A stretch of 64,000 nucleotides of DNA from assembly GCF_014860165.1 (NCBI RefSeq), contig NZ_JACZKG010000009.1, positions 41,717 to 105,716 of the forward strand. The letters are read 5' to 3'. Source of the stretch: Devosia sp. GTDB lineage: Bacteria > Pseudomonadota > Alphaproteobacteria > Rhizobiales > Devosiaceae. The position numbers and the translations under genes were made by a program. Positions 26,373 through 35,540 of the stretch are shown one piece after another (the first letter of the stretch is position 1; the number at the start of each line of letters is the position of its first letter). The notes under the pieces are model-generated. The model did not search any database. It was not told the DNA's origin and saw only the letters and a list, made by a program, of their open reading frames with translations.

Positions 26373-26858
26373 TCAGTTCAGGCGGTTGCCCACGTCGGCA
26401 ATGGCCTTGTCGACGACGGCGCCGCCCTTGCGGTTCATTTCGTCGGTCAGCACCAGGCGAGCCGCCTCGATGGCGACATCGGCCGAGCGGGCGCGCACCT
26501 CGGCGACGGCCTGGGCCTCGGCCTGGGCGATCTTGTCTTCCACCGCCTTGGTGCGGCGGGTGACGAGGTCGTTGAGCGAAACCTGGGCTTCGGCAGTCAG
26601 GCGGGTGGCTTCTTCCTTGGCGGCGGCGATGATGCCTTCGGCCTCGGCTTCGGCGGCAACGCGCTTCTGCTCATATTCGACGAGCAGGGCAGCGGCTTCC
26701 TCGCGCAGCTTCTTGGCTTCGGCCAGGTCGTCGGCGATCTTCTTGATCTGGCCGTCGAGCATCTTGCCGACAATCTTGGGGATGCCGAAATAGAGCGTCA
26801 TCGCCACGAAGATGACGAGCGCGACGGTGGCGTAGAAGCTGTTATCCATCCATTCCAT
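26373..26858 (-). CDS. atpF: ATP synthase F0 subunit b
   Basis: Peripheral-stalk subunit b: one N-terminal membrane helix (residues ~8-27, FYATVALVIFVAMTLYFGIP) followed by a long Ala/Glu/Lys-rich coiled coil (~35-150). The length of 161 residues is normal. It lies six bases after the b' gene. Two different b-type genes side by side are usual in alphaproteobacteria and phototrophs. It is the last gene of the F0 operon; the F1 genes are not in the window. Confidence 0.93.
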   Translation of the reverse strand: MEWMDNSFYATVALVIFVAMTLYFGIPKIVGKMLDGQIKKIADDLAEAKKLREEAAALLVEYEQKRVAAEAEAEGIIAAAKEEATRLTAEAQVSLNDLVTRRTKAVEDKIAQAEAQAVAEVRARSADVAIEAARLVLTDEMNRKGGAVVDKAIADVGNRLN

Positions 26859-26864
26859 GGCGGC

Positions 26865-27494
26865 TTACTCCTTGGCCTTGGCGACCGCAGCGCGAACGCT
26901 GTCAGCCGAAACGTCGCCCACGAGTTGGGTCACGACGGTCTGCGCCGTCTCGGTGGCGATCTCGTCGACATGGGTCAAGGCTTCCGCCTTGGTCGCCGAA
27001 ATGCGGGCCTCGGCCGCCGTTACCTTGGCGGTGAGATCGGCCTCGACGGCGCTGCGCTTGGCAGCGAGATCTGCCTGGATTGCCTCGCGGCTTTCATTGG
27101 CAATGCCCTGGGCCTTGGACTTGGCGGCGGCCAGCGCAGCCTCATAGGCGGCGATGGCGGCGTCGGTCTTCTGGCGCGAGGCATCGGCTGCCGCAAGATC
27201 GGCATCGATGATGGCCTTGCGGTTGGCGAGGATGCCGCCGATGCGGGGCAGGGCCACGCGGCTCATCAGCAGATAGAGGGCGCCAAACGTGATGGCGAGC
27301 CACAAGAGCTGCGACGGGAATGTCGCCGGATCGAAGGGCGGGAACACGCCTGAGCCATGATCCTCGCCCGCATGGGCCTCGGTCGTGGCGTGGGTATCGG
27401 CGGTCGGATCGGCATGAACAGCGTCGGTGGCTGGCGCCTCGACGTGCTCTTCGGCCGGTGCAGCCGCTTCTTGGGCGTAGGCTTGCGTTACCAT
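26865..27494 (-). CDS. ATP synthase F0 subunit b'
   Basis: The second, diverged b-type subunit (b', often called atpG or atpF2). It has 209 residues. A long acidic, His/Ala/Thr-rich N-terminal tail (~1-45) precedes the membrane helix (~60-80, FPSQLLWLAITFGALYLLMS) and a coiled coil (~85-205). The N-terminal extension is typical of Rhizobiales b'. Its product pairs with AtpF to form a heterodimeric peripheral stalk linking F0 to F1. It lies 98 bases after atpE. Confidence 0.92.
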   Translation of the reverse strand: MVTQAYAQEAAAPAEEHVEAPATDAVHADPTADTHATTEAHAGEDHGSGVFPPFDPATFPSQLLWLAITFGALYLLMSRVALPRIGGILANRKAIIDADLAAADASRQKTDAAIAAYEAALAAAKSKAQGIANESREAIQADLAAKRSAVEADLTAKVTAAEARISATKAEALTHVDEIATETAQTVVTQLVGDVSADSVRAAVAKAKE

Positions 27495-27592
27495 CAGGTG
27501 AGGTCCCGTTAAATCCGGTCAGCCGGCGTAAGCCGGAGAATGCACGCAGCCGAGACGAGCCCGGCTGCGGAAAATCGTGTGCGTTGCCGCTA

Positions 27593-27820
27593 TTAGGCGA
27601 CGAACAGCAGGATCAGGGCAACCAGGAACGAGAAGATGCCCAGAGCTTCGGTCACGGCGAAGCCGAAGATCAGGTTCGAGAACTGGCTCGGAGCAGCCGA
27701 CGGGTTGCGCAGGGCGCCCGACAGGAAGTTGCCGAAGATGTTGGCCACGCCAATGGCGGCGCCGGCCATACCGAAACAAGCAATACCGGCACCGATGAAC
27801 TTTGCGGCTTCAGCTTCCAT
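27593..27820 (-). CDS. atpE: ATP synthase F0 subunit c
   Basis: The proteolipid that forms the rotating c-ring. It has 75 residues and two membrane helices joined by the polar loop ALRNPSA. The proton-carrying carboxylate is the Glu in [12 protein letters not shown] (~residue 57). The N-terminal Gly/Ala-rich helix ([21 protein letters not shown]) matches the family. The flanking gaps of 66 and 98 bases are larger than elsewhere in the operon, perhaps related to its high copy number in the complex. Confidence 0.97.
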   Translation of the reverse strand: MEAEAAKFIGAGIACFGMAGAAIGVANIFGNFLSGALRNPSAAPSQFSNLIFGFAVTEALGIFSFLVALILLFVA

Positions 27821-27886
27821 TTTTTAGTCCTTTCAAGCGACTTTTAAGCGGGGGTTCTGGCGGAACGTCCCGCCGTGACTGGTAGA

Positions 27887-28663
27887 TTAGTGAGACGGGT
27901 GGATCGCGTCGTTGAGATACATGCAGGTCAGGACGGCGAAGACGTAAGCCTGAACGGCACCGACGAGAAATTCGAGGCCAGTGAGCGCAATGGCCATGAT
28001 CAGCGGCAGCGCCGAACCAAGAATGCCGAGGAAACCCAGGCTGCTCATGGTGACGATGAAGCCGGTGAAGACTTTGAGCGTGATGTGGCCGGCCAGGATA
28101 TTGCCGAACAGACGCACGGAGAGCGAGATCGGGCGGCTCATAAACGAGATGAACTCGATCGGCGCCACGATGGGAAGGATGTAGCCAGGCACGCCCGAGG
28201 GCACGAACAGCTTGAGGAATTTCGGGCCGTTCTTGACGAAGCCGTAGATCACCACGGTCAGGAAGACCAGCATCGACAGCGCGAAGGTGACGATGATGTG
28301 GCTGGTGACCGTGAAGAAATACGGCACCATGCCCAGCATGTTGGCCACGAAGATGAAGGTGAAGAGGCTGAACACCAGCGGGAAGAACTTCATGCCCGCG
28401 CTGCCGGCGGCACTTCGCACCATATTGGCCACGAACTCGTACATCAGCTCGGATACAAGCTGCGCGCGGCCGGGGATCACGCTCTTCGAGCCGGTCGACA
28501 GGATCAGATAGAGCGAGATGATCGCGACGGTGGCGACCATGAACAGCGAGGAATTGGTGAAGGCGAATGTGGTACCCGACCCTTCGGTGCCGTCGCCGCC
28601 AAGGGTGAACAGCTTGAAGATGTCCTGGATGACGAATTGGTGGATCGGATCAGTACCGGCCAA
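27887..28663 (-). CDS. atpB: ATP synthase F0 subunit a
   Basis: The stator subunit that carries protons to and from the c-ring. It has 258 residues and about six helices. The essential Arg lies in [14 protein letters not shown] (~residue 180), and the C-terminal [19 protein letters not shown] is also conserved. The start is TTG at 28663 ([10 protein letters not shown]), since no suitable ATG is near. It lies 21 bases after atpI. Confidence 0.96.
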   Translation of the reverse strand: MAGTDPIHQFVIQDIFKLFTLGGDGTEGSGTTFAFTNSSLFMVATVAIISLYLILSTGSKSVIPGRAQLVSELMYEFVANMVRSAAGSAGMKFFPLVFSLFTFIFVANMLGMVPYFFTVTSHIIVTFALSMLVFLTVVIYGFVKNGPKFLKLFVPSGVPGYILPIVAPIEFISFMSRPISLSVRLFGNILAGHITLKVFTGFIVTMSSLGFLGILGSALPLIMAIALTGLEFLVGAVQAYVFAVLTCMYLNDAIHPSH

Positions 28664-28684
28664 GATAGAGCCCTCTAAGCGTCA

Positions 28685-29074
28685 TCATTTGTCTGTCTCG
28701 TCTTCCACGTCAGGTCCCAGATCGGACCCCGGCGGGGGAGGCGAAGCGGCATTCATTTGCGCCACCACGCGGGTGACATTGAGTATTCCAGCGGCGAAGC
28801 CCACCATCAGCATGATGAGCAAGCCCCAAGGGCTGGTTCCCAGGCCAAGATCGATGAGATAGCCGATCACGGCCCCCACCAGGATCGCAGCGATGAACTC
28901 GGTACCGATGCGCATGCCGCGCGCCATACCGCTCATCTCCGGGGAAGCGTCAGCCGAGGCTCTGTTGTCCTCGATATCGCGTTCCCGCTTGGCCGAGGCG
29001 ATGCGCGATGCAAGATCGCGCGTCACCCCTTTGGCGCTGTCCGGCTGACCTTCGGTATCTTGCGGTTTTGCCAT
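28685..29074 (-). CDS. atpI: ATP synthase protein I (AtpI/AtpZ-like)
   Basis: A 129-residue accessory protein at the head of the F0 operon, thought to help c-ring assembly or ion supply. The N-terminal half is charged and probably cytoplasmic. Two helices follow (residues ~58-77 and ~82-104), with the typical GTEFIAAILVGAVIGYLID and LLIMLMVGFAAGILN. The C-terminal tail is acidic. The start is the ATG at 29074, 62 bases after the -10 box of a good promoter. Confidence 0.9.
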   Translation of the reverse strand: MAKPQDTEGQPDSAKGVTRDLASRIASAKRERDIEDNRASADASPEMSGMARGMRIGTEFIAAILVGAVIGYLIDLGLGTSPWGLLIMLMVGFAAGILNVTRVVAQMNAASPPPPGSDLGPDVEDETDK

Positions 29075-29136
29075 CCGCTCGCTCCCCTCGGCCGGCTTTT
29101 TCCCGGAGTTTCCGGGGCGCCCTTTTAGTCGCGCGC

Positions 29137-29165
29137 AACATAGTGGCGGGGTCTGAGAGTGTCAA
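29137..29165 (-). promoter_or_regulatory. Sigma-70-type promoter of the atp operon
   Basis: On the minus strand TTGACA (29165-29160), a perfect -35, is 17 bases from TATGTT (29142-29137), which matches 4 of 6 -10 positions. It is correctly placed before atpI. Confidence 0.75.
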
Positions 29166-29332
29166 GACAACCTTACCGACTGTAAGTATTTGTTATTTAA
29201 AGGGAAATCAGCTTGTCGCAGGGGTGCGGCATGCTGTCCACAAGCGATCGTGGCGAAGTCGGTGCGAGCATGCGGGGATTCTGTCGCGCAAAGGCATGTT
29301 CAGGCCTATGTCGGCGGCCATGAGCCTTCGCG

Positions 29333-30331
29333 TCAGGTCGATAACCTGCGCGGCGCCATGGTCAGGGTGACGATGATGCCCTCTTCGGACCAATCGGTCT
29401 TGATCGAGCCTCCCAACTGGCCGGCGACGCTGCGGCTGAGCAACTTGCTGCCATAGCCTTCGTCGGCTGGGGGCGCCACAGAAGGGCCGCCGCGCTCAGT
29501 CCAGGTGATCACGACGTCCTCTTCGCTGGAGATGCCCGAGATGTCGAGCATGCCCGACTCCGTGGACAGCGCTCCATATTTCAGGGAGTTCGTGGCCAGC
29601 TCGTGTATGACCAGCGCCAGGGTGGTTGCCGACTTTTCGCCGATACCCATTCGGGGCACAGCGACCCGGATACGGCCGCTAAAGGCTCCCGTATCGTCAT
29701 AAGGCGCCAGGAGCACTGCGATCAGGTCGCCGAGCAGCGCGGCGTGCCCCTGATTGCCGGGCAGCGGGCGGACAAGGTCATGCGCCCGATCCAGGGCCAT
29801 CAGCCGCTGTGTCAGCTCATGAGCCATATCGGCGACCGTGGCGGCGGAACGTGACGTCAGGGTGGTGAGGCCGGCGGCGATGGCCAGCAGGTTCTTGACG
29901 CGGTGGCTCATTTCGCCAGCGAGCAGTTCGTGGCCCTCTTCGGCCTGTTTGCGTCCGGTGACATCGAGGAAGACGCCCGATATCCAGCCCCTTTCCAAAC
30001 CCTCGTCATTCCCCAGGCCGCGCGCCGAGATCCACCTTATCGTCTCGCCGAGCAATATCCTGAAGTCGATCTCGTACGACCCGACGATAGCCCGCGTCGC
30101 CGTGAAGGCAGCCCGCACCCGTTCACGATCGGCCGGATGGATGCGAGACGAAAGGTCTTCGAACGTCACCTTGGCGGAATGCTCCAGCCCCCAGAGCTCA
30201 AAGCCCTGTTCGTCCATGATGAGCAGATCGGTTTCCACGTTCCATGACCACAAGGCGACGCCGGCCGCGTGAAGTGCTCGCTGGAGGCGCTTGGGTTCCC
30301 ACAGGGGATGGCTGTCGTCTTTGAGCGGCAT
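29333..30331 (-). CDS. PAS sensor histidine kinase, HWE family
   Basis: A soluble 332-residue kinase. A PAS domain with PAC motif (~residues 18-128, ending FLDVTGRKQAEE) is followed by an HWE kinase core. The phospho-acceptor is His143 in EMSHRVKNLLAI, the N box is HELATNSLKYGALS, and the family's W-x-E is in ITWTERGGP. The frame opens at 30403, but the ATG at 30331 has a GGAG site five bases upstream. No response regulator is nearby, so it is an orphan. HWE kinases in Rhizobiales often serve light or general stress signalling. It lies 101 bases downstream of smc on the same strand. Confidence 0.9.
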   Translation of the reverse strand: MPLKDDSHPLWEPKRLQRALHAAGVALWSWNVETDLLIMDEQGFELWGLEHSAKVTFEDLSSRIHPADRERVRAAFTATRAIVGSYEIDFRILLGETIRWISARGLGNDEGLERGWISGVFLDVTGRKQAEEGHELLAGEMSHRVKNLLAIAAGLTTLTSRSAATVADMAHELTQRLMALDRAHDLVRPLPGNQGHAALLGDLIAVLLAPYDDTGAFSGRIRVAVPRMGIGEKSATTLALVIHELATNSLKYGALSTESGMLDISGISSEEDVVITWTERGGPSVAPPADEGYGSKLLSRSVAGQLGGSIKTDWSEEGIIVTLTMAPRRLST

Positions 30332-30432
30332 AGTGTCTCCGTCACTATGCTTTGGCAGAAAGCAACGGCTTGCGCCAGCCAACCGGCGCCAAAGGGCCAT
30401 CAATGTGAAGCGGGTCGGCCGCAGCTGGCGAA

Positions 30433-33400
30433 CTAGCTCGCCTCGCGGAAGCTTTCTGCCGTCGTCAGGTCCACCGATACCAGCTGGCTCACGCCGCGCT
30501 CAGCCATGGTGACGCCGAACAGGCGATCCACCCGGCTCATGGTGATGGGGTTGTGGGTGATGACCATGAACCGCGTATTGGTGCGCTGGCGCATGGAATC
30601 GAGCAGGTTGCAGAAGCGCTCGACATTGGCGTCGTCGAGCGGGGCATCGACTTCGTCGAGCACACAGATCGGCGCCGGATTGGTCAGGAACACTGCAAAG
30701 ATCAGGCTCATGGCGGTGAGCGCCTGTTCGCCGCCTGAGAGCAGCGTCATGGTCTGCGGCTTCTTGCCGGGCGGCCGGGCGATGATTTCGAGGCCCGCTT
30801 CGAGCGGATCGTCGCTTTCGACAAAGCTCAGTTCGGCCGTGCCGCCGCCGAAAAGTGTGGTGAACAGCTCCTGGAAATGCGCGTTGACCTTGACGAAGGC
30901 CTCATTGAGCCGGGCCCGGCCCTCGCGATTGAGCGACTGAATCCCCTGGCGCAGCTTGGCGATGGCCTCGATCAGGTCATTCTTGTCCTTGACCATGAGA
31001 TCGAGCTTTTCCTGGACCTCCACGGCTTCCTTCTCGGCCGACAGGTTTACCCCGCCCAGCCGCTCGCGCTCGGCCTTGAGCCGGTCGACCCGCTGTTCGG
31101 TAGCGGCCTCGGAGGGCAGGGGCTCCTCGGCCCTGATACCGGAGGCCTCGAGCGTCTTGCTCGCCGGAATATCCAGCGTTTCCTCGATCTGGCGCTCGAT
31201 CTGCTGGCGCTGGGCGATGAAGCCCTTGATGCGCTCCTCGATGCGGGTCAGCTCGATTCGCGCATTGGCCAAGATATCGCTGGCGGCCTTCAGCGCCTTG
31301 TCGGCCTCGCGATAGCCCGATTGGGCCACGTTGAGATTGTCGCCGGCCGCCTGGTGCTCGGTCCGTGCGACCTCGATCTGGTCGTCGAGCTGGGCACGGC
31401 GGGCCGTGAAACCGTCAGGCGTCTCGGTGACGCTGGCGAGCTGGGCGCTGACTTCTGCGCTGCGCTGGTCCAGCGTCGAGAGCTGCGCCAGGGCACCATC
31501 GCGGCGGCGCTGCCAGCTCTGCGCATCGCGTTCGAGCTGGCCGAGGCGACTTTCGCGCATGCGCGCCGCCGTCTCGAAGCTGCCGAGCTTGAGCCGGGCC
31601 TGATCGGCCCGATCGCGCGCCGCGGTGAGAACCGACTGGCGGGCTTCGGCGAGCCCGGCAGCCTCGTCTTCGCTGCCGGCCTCGACCAGCGCCCGCTCCG
31701 CATCGGCCCTGATCGCCTCGGCCTCGCTGAGGCTGGAAGCGAGACGAACGCGGGCCTCTTCGAGCGCCGACTGGCGGGTGGTGAGATCACCGATGGCGCG
31801 CTGCGCCTTGTCGACCTCGGATTGGGCGGCGCCGATGGCGTGCTGCGCCGCGCGCCAGGCCTCGCGCTTGCTGCGCTCGTCCTGACGGGCCGTGTCGAGC
31901 GCCGCGGCCAGTGCGTCCACGTCGCGCTTCCATCCATTGCGCTCGCCCTTGGCGCGGGCGATTTCCTCGTCGAGCTCGGCAAGGCGGTTGCGTTGCGCGA
32001 GGCGCTGCGCCGCAGGGCTGGGTGCATCGGCTGCGGACACGAATCCGTCCCAGCGCCACAGGGCGCCATCCGAGGTGACCAGGCGCTGGCCGGGCTTGAG
32101 CGCATGCATCAGCCCCGGGCCATCGGCGGCGTCGATGAGGCCGATCTGGTCGAGCCGGCGCTTGAGCAGGGGGCTGCCGGTGACATAGCGGCTGAGCGGC
32201 TCGGCGCCCTGGGGCAGGGCGGCATCGTCGGAATGGTCGACCGGAACTGACCAATGCATCGGCGCGCCAGCATCGGAACTGGCTTCGAGATCGTCGCCCA
32301 GCGCCGCGCCAAGGGCGGTCTCATAGCCGGGGGCAACCTTGAGCTGGTCAACGATGGCCGGCCACAGGCTGGCGCCGACATTGAGCATCTTGCCCAGCGT
32401 GGCTGCCTCGGCTTCCAGGCGATTGAGCGCGGCCTCGATTTCGGCGAGGCGCGGACGGGCGGCATCGAGCTTGCCTTGCGCGGCGGCCGTGGCCTCATCC
32501 GCGATGGCGGCATGTTGCTCGGCTTCCGCCGTGCGGGCCTGGGCCGCGACCAGCGCGGCGCGCTTGAGGGCAAGGGTCTCGTCGGCGTCGAGGCTGGCGG
32601 CGACGGTTTGCGCCTCCCGCTCGACTTCGGCGACCTGGTGGGTCAGCCGCTGGATGCGCATGGCGGCGTCCTGCGCCGACCGCGTCGCCTGGGCGCGGCG
32701 GGCGCGAACCTGTGCTAGCACATCGGCGGCGGCGCGGGCCTCGCCTTCCGCCTCTGTCACCGCAAGGCGCGCCGTTTCGGCCTCCGCGCGGGCGCGGTCG
32801 AAATCGGCCTGTGCCGCCTCGCCTTCCGCGGCCAGCTGTGCCGTTTCCTCGGCATAGGCGGCGAGCGTGGCTTCCGCTTCGCTGACCAATTCCCGCTCGC
32901 GCACGCCATCGGCGGCAAGCTGGCGGATGCGATCCTCCAGTTCCGCCCGGCGCTGGCTGGCGCGGCGCGCTTCCTCCGCAAGCTGTTCGGAGAGGATCGT
33001 GTAGCGCTGCAAGACCGCGCCGGTCACCGCCTCGCGATCCCGCAGGGGCTGCAGGGCCGCGTCGGCCGCTTCGAGCTTCTTCTGCGCCTGCAGTTCCAGA
33101 TGGGTGGCATCGGCCAGTTCGCGGATCAGCACGGCCTGATGCGCCTCGGTTTCCTTCTCGGCGAAGCGCGCCGCGACCCAACGAATATGGAAGAGAGTCG
33201 CCTCGGCGCGGCGGATGTCGCCCGACAGCGACCGATAGCGGGTGGCGAGGCGAGCCTGGCGCTTGAGGGTTTCGAGCTGGGTCTCGACCTGGGCGATGAT
33301 GTCATCGACCCGTTCGAGATTGGCCTCGGCGGCGCGCAGGCGCAACTCGGCCTCGTGGCGGCGGGAATGCAGCCCTGAAATGCCGGCGGCCTCTTCGAGC

Positions 33401-33888
33401 AGCGCCCGGCGGGCGGTCGGCTTGGCGGCAATCAGCTCGCCGATCTGCCCCTGCCGCACCATGGCCGGCGAATGGGCGCCCGTCGAGGCATCGGCAAACA
33501 GCAATTGCACGTCGCGGGCGCGCACTTCCTTGCCATTGACGCGATAGACCGAACCCGCCTCGCGCTCGATGCGGCGGGTGACTTCGAGAATATCGGCATG
33601 GTTGAGCGCGGCAGGTGCCGTGCGATCGGAATTGTCGAGGATGAGCGTGACTTCGGCCGAATTGCGGGCCGGGCGATTGCCGGAGCCGGAGAAGATCACA
33701 TCGTCCATGCCCGAGGCGCGCATGGCCTTGTACGAGCTTTCGCCCATCACCCAGCGCATCGCCTCAACCAGATTCGACTTGCCACACCCATTGGGCCCGA
33801 CAATGCCCGTCAGCCCCGGCTCCATGACCAGCGTGGTCTCGTCGGAGAAGGACTTGAAGCCATGCAGCCTGAGGCGGGAGAACTTCAT
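30433..33888 (-). CDS. smc: Chromosome segregation protein SMC
   Basis: Structural-maintenance-of-chromosomes ATPase, the core of bacterial condensin with ScpA and ScpB. It has 1151 residues: Walker A GPNGCGKSNL (~residues 32-41), a coiled-coil arm, and a hinge (~490-620) beginning near LWPAIVDQLKVAPGYETALG. The returning arm follows, then the ABC signature LLSGGEQALTAM and Walker B ICVLDEVDAPLDD near the C-terminus. All elements look intact. The DsbA-like gene lies 36 bases upstream on the same strand, probably in one operon. Confidence 0.97.
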   Translation of the reverse strand: MKFSRLRLHGFKSFSDETTLVMEPGLTGIVGPNGCGKSNLVEAMRWVMGESSYKAMRASGMDDVIFSGSGNRPARNSAEVTLILDNSDRTAPAALNHADILEVTRRIEREAGSVYRVNGKEVRARDVQLLFADASTGAHSPAMVRQGQIGELIAAKPTARRALLEEAAGISGLHSRRHEAELRLRAAEANLERVDDIIAQVETQLETLKRQARLATRYRSLSGDIRRAEATLFHIRWVAARFAEKETEAHQAVLIRELADATHLELQAQKKLEAADAALQPLRDREAVTGAVLQRYTILSEQLAEEARRASQRRAELEDRIRQLAADGVRERELVSEAEATLAAYAEETAQLAAEGEAAQADFDRARAEAETARLAVTEAEGEARAAADVLAQVRARRAQATRSAQDAAMRIQRLTHQVAEVEREAQTVAASLDADETLALKRAALVAAQARTAEAEQHAAIADEATAAAQGKLDAARPRLAEIEAALNRLEAEAATLGKMLNVGASLWPAIVDQLKVAPGYETALGAALGDDLEASSDAGAPMHWSVPVDHSDDAALPQGAEPLSRYVTGSPLLKRRLDQIGLIDAADGPGLMHALKPGQRLVTSDGALWRWDGFVSAADAPSPAAQRLAQRNRLAELDEEIARAKGERNGWKRDVDALAAALDTARQDERSKREAWRAAQHAIGAAQSEVDKAQRAIGDLTTRQSALEEARVRLASSLSEAEAIRADAERALVEAGSEDEAAGLAEARQSVLTAARDRADQARLKLGSFETAARMRESRLGQLERDAQSWQRRRDGALAQLSTLDQRSAEVSAQLASVTETPDGFTARRAQLDDQIEVARTEHQAAGDNLNVAQSGYREADKALKAASDILANARIELTRIEERIKGFIAQRQQIERQIEETLDIPASKTLEASGIRAEEPLPSEAATEQRVDRLKAERERLGGVNLSAEKEAVEVQEKLDLMVKDKNDLIEAIAKLRQGIQSLNREGRARLNEAFVKVNAHFQELFTTLFGGGTAELSFVESDDPLEAGLEIIARPPGKKPQTMTLLSGGEQALTAMSLIFAVFLTNPAPICVLDEVDAPLDDANVERFCNLLDSMRQRTNTRFMVITHNPITMSRVDRLFGVTMAERGVSQLVSVDLTTAESFREAS

Positions 33889-33924
33889 GGCAGCGCCACC
33901 AGGGCAGCGCTGCCGGAGGTCGGG

Positions 33925-34704
33925 TTATTGCGCAGGAGTTGCAGCCGGCTCAGCCGGTGCCATGGCATCGGCCGCCGGAGCCATTGCGTCCGCTGCGGGT
34001 GCCATTGCGTCGGTGGCAGCAGGAGCAGCTGCGGCCGGCGTCGTGGCAACGAAATCGGCAGGGATGAGCGGATCGATCTCAGCGGCGAGCTGCTCGAGTG
34101 TCTTGTCACCGGTAAGCGTCTTGCCATTGACATAGAATGTCGGGGTGCCTGAAAGACCAAATTCACTGAGCGCCTGCTCGCGCAAGGCTTCCATCCCGGT
34201 GAACAGCTCCTGATTCGTCAATGCAGCGTCGAAAGTTTCCTGGGTAAAGCCCAGCTGCTTGGCGATTTCGAGGATGGCGTCACGCGGCGTCTGCGACGTG
34301 GCCCAGGTATTCTGGGTCTTGAAATAGGTCGAGACCACGTTGTGATAGTTGGTCGGGCCAGAAGCCTCGGCCAGCATGAACACGGCGGCGTCAAGCACGT
34401 TGCGCACAAAGGGGCGCGTAATCAGCTTCACCTTGCCGGTATCGACATAGGCTTCGATGAAAGCGGGCAGCACATCATTGGAGAAAGTCGCGCAATGCGG
34501 GCAGGTCGGCGAGGCATATTCGATGACCGTGACGGGCGCGGTTTCGCTGCCCTGCACATGATCCGCGACGCCACCTGCCGGAGCCATCAGCTTGGCCACA
34601 TCGATCACGTCGCCTTCGGCAGCGCTGGCGGTCGCGACCCCGCAGAGGCTCAGAGCCGATGCGGCAGCGGCCAGGATAAGGGTGTCACGGCGGGTGAATT
34701 TCAC
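33925..34704 (-). CDS. DsbA-family thiol-disulfide oxidoreductase
   Basis: A secreted thioredoxin-fold protein with CPHC active site (ASPTCPHCATFS, ~residue 68) and the cis-Pro loop in GLSGTPTFYVNG. The N-terminus FTRRDTLILAAAASALSL has twin arginines and may use Tat or Sec. I choose GTG at 34704, eight bases after GGAG, giving 259 residues; the frame is open to 34761. The C-terminus holds three imperfect DAMAPAA repeats and a Pro/Ala tail. DsbA-like genes beside smc and dciA are common in Rhizobiales. Confidence 0.9.
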   Translation of the reverse strand: MKFTRRDTLILAAAASALSLCGVATASAAEGDVIDVAKLMAPAGGVADHVQGSETAPVTVIEYASPTCPHCATFSNDVLPAFIEAYVDTGKVKLITRPFVRNVLDAAVFMLAEASGPTNYHNVVSTYFKTQNTWATSQTPRDAILEIAKQLGFTQETFDAALTNQELFTGMEALREQALSEFGLSGTPTFYVNGKTLTGDKTLEQLAAEIDPLIPADFVATTPAAAAPAATDAMAPAADAMAPAADAMAPAEPAATPAQ

Positions 34705-34817
34705 TTCTAACGCTCCTGTTTTTGATGTGCGCGACACTACACGGGGCAAATGTGTGGGCAAGTGGGCAAGATCATCAACCCGACGTGAACGGTCCCGTTA
34801 CATTGTCGCATGGCAGG

Positions 34818-35327
34818 CTACTTTCGCCCCGATCTGCTGGATAGCGCGTGACCCAATGTCCGCAACGCTTCCCTCAGATCATCATCTGCCACTTCGGCCA
34901 CCTGGGCCCCGACCTTTGCGATAACGCTCTGGCTCGGTTGATCGGGGTTTTGCGCCTTTTGCCCTGAACCGGGGGTGAACGGCTCTGCCGACAACCTGAC
35001 AGCCCCGACCAGCACGAAACCGAAATAGCGATTGATGGCGGCCGCTATCTTGGGCCCCTCATGAGCGATGGCCAGCGCATGGCCGGGTACGCAGCGCAGC
35101 AGCAGGGTCGCCCCCTCGGCGCTGCGCTCGCCGCGCGGCCAGGTCAGCTTGTCGGGAATGGCGACCTCGTCATAGGGCTTGGGTGCCATCACCGCCCAAT
35201 GCGTGATGATGTCCCGACTGGCAAAGCCGCGCTTCTTGAGTACCGGATCGAGCGCGCCACTGAGCACATCGGCGATAACAATCGTCCGGTTGCGGCGTTT
35301 CGGTTCGGGAAGATCGTCCTTGGCCAT
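34818..35327 (-). CDS. dciA: DciA-like protein (DUF721)
   Basis: A DUF721 protein related to DciA, the ancestral loader or operator of the replicative helicase DnaB. From the ATG at 35327 it has 169 residues. The DUF721 core is at ~15-110, with ADVLSGALDPVLKKRGFAS and ATLLLRCVPGHALAIAHEGP. The C-terminal tail is disordered-looking. The frame is open to 35870, but that part crosses the inverted repeat and antisense mutY. It is divergent from mutY and upstream of the dsbA-like and smc genes. Confidence 0.88.
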   Translation of the reverse strand: MAKDDLPEPKRRNRTIVIADVLSGALDPVLKKRGFASRDIITHWAVMAPKPYDEVAIPDKLTWPRGERSAEGATLLLRCVPGHALAIAHEGPKIAAAINRYFGFVLVGAVRLSAEPFTPGSGQKAQNPDQPSQSVIAKVGAQVAEVADDDLREALRTLGHALSSRSGRK

Positions 35328-35391
35328 GGGAGTGGAGTAGCGCTCGGGCTGCCGGCAAGCAAGGCGCCTTGAGCCCCAGGCCCAATCAACG

Positions 35392-35473
35392 GCGTCATTC
35401 CCGCGAAGGCGGGAATCCATTCGTGGCCCGGCGCCGGCGAAAGTGTGGATTCCCGCCTTCGCGGGAATGACGC
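35392..35473. repeat. Perfect inverted pair of a REP-like element
   Basis: Two 28-base arms (35392-35419 and 35446-35473) are exact reverse complements, 26 bases apart. Each arm is itself a hairpin, TTCCCGC-GAAG-GCGGGAA. It occupies the 213-base gap between divergent dciA and mutY. A related pair is at 51108-51186. Confidence 0.92.
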
Positions 35474-35540
35474 AAGTGTTGATTGCCAAGGTGGTGCATG
35501 GCGCTTGCCCGGCGCGCCGAGGCGACGCTATCTCCTTGCC

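Noticed and set aside
28300..29330. Replication origin near atp genes
   Set aside because: No dnaA-box cluster, no dnaA/dnaN/gyrB genes in the window.
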